Origin: Phoronis australis
Taxonomy: Eukaryota > Phoronida > Phoronidae
DNA: 58,374 nucleotides
Reading direction: 5' to 3'
NCBI GenBank assembly: GCA_002633005.1
Contig: NMRA01000564.1
Location: 215,438 to 273,811, forward strand
Made by a program: the position numbers and the translations under genes
In this document: piece after piece, positions 37,801 through 46,800 of the stretch
Layout: every line of letters starts with the position of its first letter
Numbering within the stretch: position 1 is the first letter of the stretch
Notes under the pieces: generated by a model
What the model saw: the letters and a program-made list of their open reading frames with translations, nothing else
Database searches by the model: none
What the model was told of the DNA's origin: nothing

Positions 37801-40800
37801 TTTCCTCTTATTAGATTTGCAATCTCCTCTTTTTCATCTCTTTTTTATCATTATTTTAACTTTATTCAAGCAAAAATCATTTCTTTCAATTAAATTTTAC
37901 AACACAAAAACTGTTTCTATTACATAAGCCTATTTGTAGAGCGATGTGTCACCCGAATAATTTTCCTTTTTTTGTTATTGGTCATTACAAGCTCTTGTCT
38001 TTACGTATACTACTTGTGTCCACGTGTATCTTCTGAAAAAAAGATCCAATGCTCTCCAGGGTGGTATTCACTGGTTTTGTGTGTGCAGGAGAAATTTTAC
38101 ACTGTTACTTGTTCGATGTACATGATAAAACCGCAACTTTTCATTAACCCAGACATAATGGTCGTGTGTTCTTCTGGGCATGAAAACTAGTTGTGTCTAC
38201 AGCACAGTTTTGAAAACATCAAGAAAATTTTGCGTTGCGAAATGAAAACTAAATCTTGTGAACAGGGTCTAACAGTAGCTTTGACCAATATGAGTGTTTG
38301 TTGTCTCCTGACATTTCATTGGTGGTCATTTGTTAAGTAAGTCATGTTGTATTAGTGTTGACTGTATTTTAAAAAAGCAGTGGTGTGCAGTCAAAGGCCA
38401 ACCATTTTGTTACAATTATATTTTATCAATAGTTTACCTAGAGCTGTGCATTGTAAACAGTGATACTAATGAACTACAGTTGTCCTCCGTAGTATCTTTG
38501 TTTATAATTTCATAATGAAATATAATTCCACTTTTGCCGTGTTTGTAAACTAGGTGCAGAATAATAGTTATCAGGTCTGCGAGTTAACAGTGAACGAAGG
38601 TTTGTTGATAAACATTCCGCTTTCATTTCAGACTCTGGATCTCACCAGAGACATAGCGACTCTGGCTTCCAAAGAGATTCGTGTGGAGCGCAGGGTGTTG
38701 TTCCGAATGGACCTGCCCAACCGCAAGTCAATCGGCGTCAAAGCCAAGCCTCAGAGGAGTATGCATGACGTGTTCCGGCCGATACTCAATAAATATGGCT
38801 TCAAAATTGATGACATGGTGGTCCATTTGGTATGATTGATTTTTTTTCTGTTCCAATATAAAATCGTTCACATTAAATGTTGTATTAGCTCTGAAAAAGG
38901 AATGTAAAATTGCCGAAGGAATGGTTAGTTGAAACTTAATTCCATTTCTTTTCATGCGTTCAGTTTTGACCATGACGCTTTTTTTGGTCCGTTTCACTTT
39001 TTGCAAGTAATGCACTCAACGAGGTTTGGTGCAGTTTTTATTTATCACTAAGTAGTAATTTTTAAATTTTGATCTGTAGTATTTCGGTCCTTGTCTACTA
39101 AAAATCTAAAAAAAGTGGAAATCGCCCGATATGTTTTTCAGTTACATCTCTGGCAAAAATGTGAAATTTCCCTGTATTACTGGAAAGCCATTTCTATTTA
39201 ATCAGGGGTTGAAATCCTTTTCAGAACATCGATTTCAGTACATGAAGTCGCCATATGTTTTAACAATTTTAATTATGTTTCCCAGTTTAGGGATTTTCTT
39301 ACACCTGCCTGAGTAAATATTTTCGTTTTTGATCACCTGAAATTTTAGCATTTGCCTTTTACACAAAAAGTGTTTTGTTTTCATGTCTCTCATGTTTGCC
39401 AGGAAATAAGAGGAAATTAGGGGTTACCAGCTTAGGGCTGTTCCAGTAAAATCTGTATGGGAGGGGGGAAGGCACCTTTTTTCGCACCCACCACCCATAT
39501 TTTTCATTTATTTCTTCAGCCTACCACCCGTATATAGGTTTGAAATGCAACCACCCGTAATTTTTTTTGTTCTTGTGGTTGACTGCACAGGCGTTTGAGT
39601 TTATCTTTTCCTCCATCACCACTAACGTCATTCATTACTGAGAAAACACATGTTTCTTATATATGGTTATTAGCCATCGAGAAATTCGAGCACCTGTGGT
39701 TAACTGGTGTTATGGGCGTGCCGATGAGGAGATCGGAGGGAGTGAAAAAGTCGGGGCTTTTTGCAAGTTGCATTTTTGTTTCAGTTTTTGATTCTGTGCG
39801 GATTGTTTATAGAATTTACTAATATTATCCACCATCAAACATTTATGGCCCAATGAAACAACAACGACCTGTAAATTTTTATTTTTTTGAATTTTTATTT
39901 TTTTGAGGTACGACCACCAGCCATTTTGAATTTAAATCAAACACAACCACCCATAAATTTTTATTTCGGTTGCCTTCCCCCCCACACAGATTTTGCTGGA
40001 ACAGCCCTTAGTTTTTTTAGCTATTTTATCCCAAACAGTGCCACACAAAAACGCGTAATTTGACCTTCTCAAAAAGCAAGCCAATTTCGAGATCACCCAG
40101 CCATGAGAATAGGCTAGGAGAGTTGTTCTGCTGCATTTTACTGGATGGTGATTATGTTATGTTGTTAGGAAAACGAAATAAATGTAAGTCATGGAAATGA
40201 ACTACAACGAGAAGTTTCCTGTTTTGATAAATTCAAGTTTGCCATTTTACCATGAATTAAGTCTATGTTATTGAAGCATTTGTGTGGCTATTCTCATGGT
40301 TGGTGCGACGACATTATGAAATGTGATGTCACTCGCTATTATTTAACACTATGGCTCAAAATGCAAGCAGCATTTTTTGAAATTAAGTAACATGATATTT
40401 GAAATCAAAAATAGTATTCAAGTTTTTTTGTCAATTAGACAATGTTGTAAAATAATAAATCCACCAAACTGTGCTAGACCCCTTAATTTTTAACTTTTTT
40501 CAGACAGTCGAAAAGCCAACATGCTTCAGACTAAGTTCATCCAACTGCAGAACACATTTTGAGTTGTTTATGATCTCCTGGAATATTTGTATTTTTACAG
40601 GTTGGTTCAAGCGTTGTCCTTGACCTTGATACTCTAATTGTTGACATTGACAACCAGAGGGTGGTCGTCCAGCCGAAGCAGGATTTTGCTGGTAATTAAT
40701 GTTATATCATTTTCTACGAGACAAAGAGCAAATACAATTCTCCAAACAACTACATCATTACTCTTCCCTTGGCAGTTCATTTTTCCCTGACTTGCCTTTA

Positions 40801-43800
40801 CATCACAGCCACCAGGTGTCCTACCTGGCTGTCCTGTGATTGAGATTTTATTGCTATTGATGTACCATATACACACATATTTAGGCCCATGAACTGTATG
40901 TGAAGCTGTGCCTGTGCCCAGAATTAAGAGCACTGCCTGTATGTGAATTAAATTTTAAAATATTTTACGAATGAAACATGACTTGCCCAGTTCAAAATGG
41001 TGGATGTTGACGTTTATTCTGTGGAGCACGAAATGGAAAGTACAAAGACTGGACAGAAACCAGGAATAGACCTAGTTGAATGCACATATGCCAAAGCTAG
41101 CGGCCTGCACCCATAGGAGGAGCTTAGGCACATGCCTTGGTATCCAAAACACTGGAGCCAAAAACTTTTCCTTGAATAAGTGCATTCGGATATGGACTCA
41201 TGGGCCTAAACGTACACTTGTACAGTATAGTGTTTTTCTGAAATTCAACATTCAAGAGAGAAAACGACTGACTGAAGCACTGACTTTACTTGAGGAAAAA
41301 TGTTCTGCCATTATCCATCCGTTAGATATTTCAATTTGTTGGTAGGTCCGCCAAGTTTTTATTTCGTAAAGAATTGCATCGTGTTGGTGTTCAACCTTTT
41401 CAATACATGGTTGCATCTTGATAGGTAACGAGCTAAGAACACTATGCATTGTGTTTTGTGTGAAGTAGAGCCACAACTCCTAAAACGTGGAACCTTGCTT
41501 TGGGTTAATTTTCCCTTCCTACTAGTAATCGTGTGTTTCAACTATGACTCCTAATTACCTTAAACTTTTCACAGCAAGTGTTTACTTGCTGCGTATAAAA
41601 GAATGCACTTTCTTCGTGAGTTTTTTCTTTCTTAATACCTAAAAGTTTCCATTGTTAACAAAAGGACATTTCTCATTTTCATCTCGGTCAGAAAAACATT
41701 TACTAGCACTTATTCAAGTAAAACAGCTTGTTGCATTATCCACCGTCACCTACTGCCCTCTTTTGGTAGGCATGTGTACTGTGCCACCTTCCATGTCTTG
41801 CGTGCACTACTGTACTAACATGTATTGCATATTATATCTTTCATTACTTTAACTAGCACAAAGGCCAGGTGAGTGTAGAGGTGTAGCTTGATGTTTTTTT
41901 CACCTGTGTCTCCTGAATGCGTACCTGTGTTGTACCACCAGCCTGTTCATCTGCGTCACCTCCCTCATTGAAAAATGCCAGCTATTTTGCCATACTTGTT
42001 GTTTTGCTTTGCGCCTCCTCAAACTTTAACAAATATTTCTGCTGTGTAATACATTGGTTACTTATGATGGATTTCAAAAAAACAGTAGTTATACAAACGA
42101 CAGCATATACACTGTCAGGAAGAGTTACTGGGAAGGGACAACGATTCTCGCATTTTTGAAAGTGTTTTTGAATGTGATTTTAAAACAAACTGTTCAAGGT
42201 TTCAGCAATCTAAACATTGTAATGTGAAGTTGATGTCTAAACCTACAAAATGACACCAATTTGGTCATTGAAGATTGTAACCCAGTGACTCTGGCTCAGT
42301 TTGAATGTAAATATGTTTACCCTTAGAAAGGAGAGATTTTCAAGGACAAATTGTTAAGCGTAACCTTTGTGGGAATGTTAAGGCTCTCTAATTGGTCATG
42401 TCTTCATCACGCCCATCCAGAACTTGTCGACTATATTGCACAAGTGTAACGGAAAAGTAACATTTTATCTATAAACAGCTTCCTTTGAATAGGTTTCAGG
42501 CATACCACCCATAGGCATTAGGCATACTTTAATGATATTACCTTAAGACCAAATAAGCTGAATATGCAGATTTCGGAAACTTGGGGAATCTTTTCAATTT
42601 GCGCTTGAAAGTTTATTTGATTACAGCACCATCTATACATCAACGATATCCCAGACATGCACATAAGAATTTCCAATACCGTGCATTGAAGTCGTCATTT
42701 TTATAGCATAATTTCATGATTATTGTAAGTCATAAAACAAATGAGCTGGTCATCACATTCTGTGGACAAAGGAGTATTCTTTCTAATGTCAGTAGTTGTT
42801 TTCTTCTCAACTAAACAGTCCTTCAGCACTTACTTTCGGGAAAACATAAAAAAATTGTCGCTTGGTCACCTTCCTGGTAATTAATATCTTCCTGATACTG
42901 TCTATTTATATGTCAAATAGCAATAATTAATTATGAGCAACCAAATTATAGCAAATTACAGAAATTATTTTATCTCAAAAAATTATGATTCTCTTTTGTA
43001 CTTTAAGAGTGGTTATAAACAATTTCCTCGTGAGTTATCAAGAACCTTCATAAAGCACTCGACAGTCAACGTCATTTCTAAAATCTATTGGTCTATTTAC
43101 GCCAAACTGCAACCTCTTTGCACTAGAACAGAGTTATGTTTTGTCATTTTTCCGGCCATCTTCAGGTGTTGCAGTGTTCTTAGAAGAACGAGCGCAGGTG
43201 TGTTGTACATTTGTGGTGGTCAATGATAAACACTTTTTATTTTCCCGAAGACAGCGGAAGGACTGACTGATCGAAACATCCTGCCAATGTAAATAGGATA
43301 CGAGTTGGTGTAAATGGACTAACAGATTTTAGAAATGGTGTTACCACCTCAAAGTGGTGTTAGGAAGATTCATGACAGTTGCTGACAGAGTACGATTGGT
43401 CTCCCATCACCTTTTGCTTTGTGTTTAATGTATGTTGTATTTTTAACTCAATAGCACATTTTGTGTTCTTTTACTCTTTGTTTCCAATATGTTTCATGCG
43501 ATGAGGTAACTCACCTTGTCAAAATTTCTGGTCCGTTGTTCTTGTATGTTGTGTGTTTTTTATACTAAAATTTCTTTGCTGCTCAGTGGCAAATCTTTCT
43601 CTAACACTAATTTGATGACCGACTACAGAGATGCCGGGCTTACAAATGTCTTGACTGGTTCTGTACCCAGTATCTAGACTATTCGTCACCAAGTCAAGTC
43701 GGTACATCCAAAAACAGTGAAACTACTTGCAAAGTCAGCTATGCAGGCACTTCACAGTCACAGGTCGGCTGTGCTGTCAGTGCTGACTGACAGTGTTTAT

Positions 43801-46800
43801 GAGTGCGGTCACTGTGTTGTTTCTCAACCCTGGATACTGTAAAATAAGTCCAGAATTAAATCTTCAGTAGTCAGATTATTTTAGCGACTCTTAAAGGTGT
43901 GTTCTTTATTTGTATGCACCTGAGTAATCAGTCACACATGTCATGAGATGCTTTGGTGGCAGTGGTTCAATAAGTTAAAAAATCTTGTCTTTTAGTCAAT
44001 TGCATTGTTGATATCGTAGCCCTTTTTGTCTCAGCGCCTTCACAACTCTCCTCGTATCAGTGTTTGAGCCTGACATATCCTAACACTCCTTGAAAATACT
44101 ACAAGATACACCTAGTATTCGGTGTGACTGGCGTTTAAATTGAGTGTTTTTGTGCCAGCCACAAAAATTCAAAGGTGTCATTTAAGATATGCCTTATGTG
44201 CTTTGGTAACATCCGTTCAAGTGATGGTCACTCCTCAGGGCTCACCCAGTGTTTATTAAAATAGCTCGCTGAGACTTGTGAACACTGAACATGCTGTCAT
44301 GTTTTCGGAGAATTTTACTTAAAATGTATTCATTATACCTGATGTTTACATCAGAGAGATGGGTATTCTTATGTATCGTATTTCTTTCTCAAACAGAGTG
44401 GGGTGGTTACGACTCGAGACGGCCAGCGTTAGGCAAACCACCGATTCCCAAGAAGCCAACTTCAACTATACCTTCCCAGCCAGGCAGTGTCGTTGATAGC
44501 ATATCTCACATGGACAGTAACACAGATGAACTAGTCATTATGGACTTTGAAAAGTCAAAGGTCAGTTCAGCACTTCTGCAACTACAAGGCGCCGTCATGT
44601 TTTAAACCACACAAAATTATTCCTCAAGTCGTTTTTTGTCTGCAACACATTTCAGGTTTTTTTATATTAATTAGTTGACGTTCTTCATTTTACTTAATTA
44701 GGCTCTGGACTAAGTTGAGCTCATTGATTTCTTCTCAGCTATGATTCACCATTGTCATCCTCATCTATGGTGTAATCTTACCAATTTCGGACAAAAAATA
44801 ATTGCCAAAAACTTTTTCCTTTCATTTTTGAAGCGATTCAGTGCCCATAAAATTTTCAAAAACATTGTTTAAATTCTAACCTTGCCTCGTTCGTCTTCAA
44901 GTAGACTTTGATTGCTGCACTTCTTGGGAAAGGGAACAAGTTGAAAGCCAGTGATTTAGAGTATATTTGGCAGGCAGGAAATATAAGGTTATGTACAGCA
45001 AGACCTTAGAAAAATGTCCAACTTTGGCCATCTTCGGAACATCGCACCTCAGAAATGACAGATGGGATTGACGTGAAACTTTCAAGTACTATGCTGTATA
45101 CACTGTTCTCCAAAATGTTGATAAGAATTGTTTTTAAAAATGTTCCATTTTGCAAGAAGGGCTCTTAAAATATAGGAACTACGGGTTTTTTGATAAAGTT
45201 TTCAAGTTGCATGAAACGGAAAGGAAACCATAATTTAGAAAACCTGAAATTTTATCTTGAACGTTTATATCATAACGAAATTTGGTCTTGTTATTGATCC
45301 TGTTGTTTTGGTATGAATGTACTTTCTTTTTTGCTATGTTTTCCTAAAAAATTTTCATGAAATTTCTACTTGCAGAAAATACATACTTTTGTTGAGTTAA
45401 ATTCTGTAGTTACATAAATATTTGGATAAATGTACAAATTTGTCGATAAGGTCTTACATAACCTTAGGGCTGGTTGTCAGATTGCAATCATTAGGAAATC
45501 TTGATGTTCATGTTGGATGATTGTAAAAAGGTTTTTCATGGTCTCTGTCAGGGTATGTTTAAATCAACTTACTCATAGACCGGAGATTTAAGAGTTCGAA
45601 CGTTTCGAACTGTATTCTACACTCCTTTGTCAACGTAATGGGTGTCATGGTTTCCGGTCATTCCGTTCTCCAGAAGTAGTATGGCGTGATAGATGGGCGT
45701 AAATTGTAAACCTTGATCACGATTCATGGTGGGCTTGTTGGTTTTGGTGTATATGGATTCTTTAATCTTTCTTGAGAACTAGTTTTTCTCTTCAGCCAAA
45801 CGTTTGAACTCTAAAATCTGCGGTCGGATGTTAGAAATTAATTCATGGCTGCTTCAGTTGCACCATGCGAGAGTAAAATGTGTAACCTAGTATTCGCCAG
45901 TGTTTCCAGAAAGAAAGTTAGGCTAGTGTACTTTTAAGTTAATTTTGTAAATAATGTGTTATTAACTTGATGTGATTGACACAGGGTGAGGAACAGAAGG
46001 GACTACTAGGCCTCATCCGGCGGGGATCTATGGAACTGAAGGACAAGGCAAGGACTAGGAACAAGGTGACATTTGCATCTCAGAGAGGTTACGACGTTGT
46101 GGCAGCGGATGGTAGACCCAGGCGACTAAATGATACTGAAGGTAACCTTCCATTGCGTAACTCGAGTTATATTCAGTGTTTGACCAACTTGCTGCAATTG
46201 TCCGCTGAATTTTGGTGTTTTGTATCCTTTTAAAACGGCTTAATACACTGGTAAAATGTGATTAATAAGAAAAATTGGGATTTATTATAATGTGCTGTAG
46301 ATTCCTTGCTGTTAAGACCAGTATAATTTGATTATGAACAGATTGTACTGCAGTTCTTAAGTTGTGGATAAGAAGCAAGTTTATCGTCATTTTTTTACAA
46401 TGGCAGGATTCAACTTAAAATATCAATTAATTCTGCAACAAAATATTGGATTCACTTTCAGATGAGCATTTCTTTGACCTGGTCACTAAAGTGCAGAGCC
46501 AGCGACTGGACGACCAGCGTGGACCATCCGAGGTCCATTTAGACCTGCCAGATTTTCTACGATCACCCATCGCCCACCCAATGTCAGACAAAGAGAACTC
46601 ACCCAATAGGGCCAATTTGTCTAGTACTCCTGGTCACTTGCCCAAGGCCATGTCGACGCCAGACAGGCTGTATAACGGTGGTCTGAACGATCATAGACTC
46701 ACTCTCATGTTTGACGACAATGTGGGGATGATGCCACAGGATGAGTTGAGTTTCCAGGACACTAGTTTCAGTGGTGAAGGTTATCTGCCCACCCATGAGC

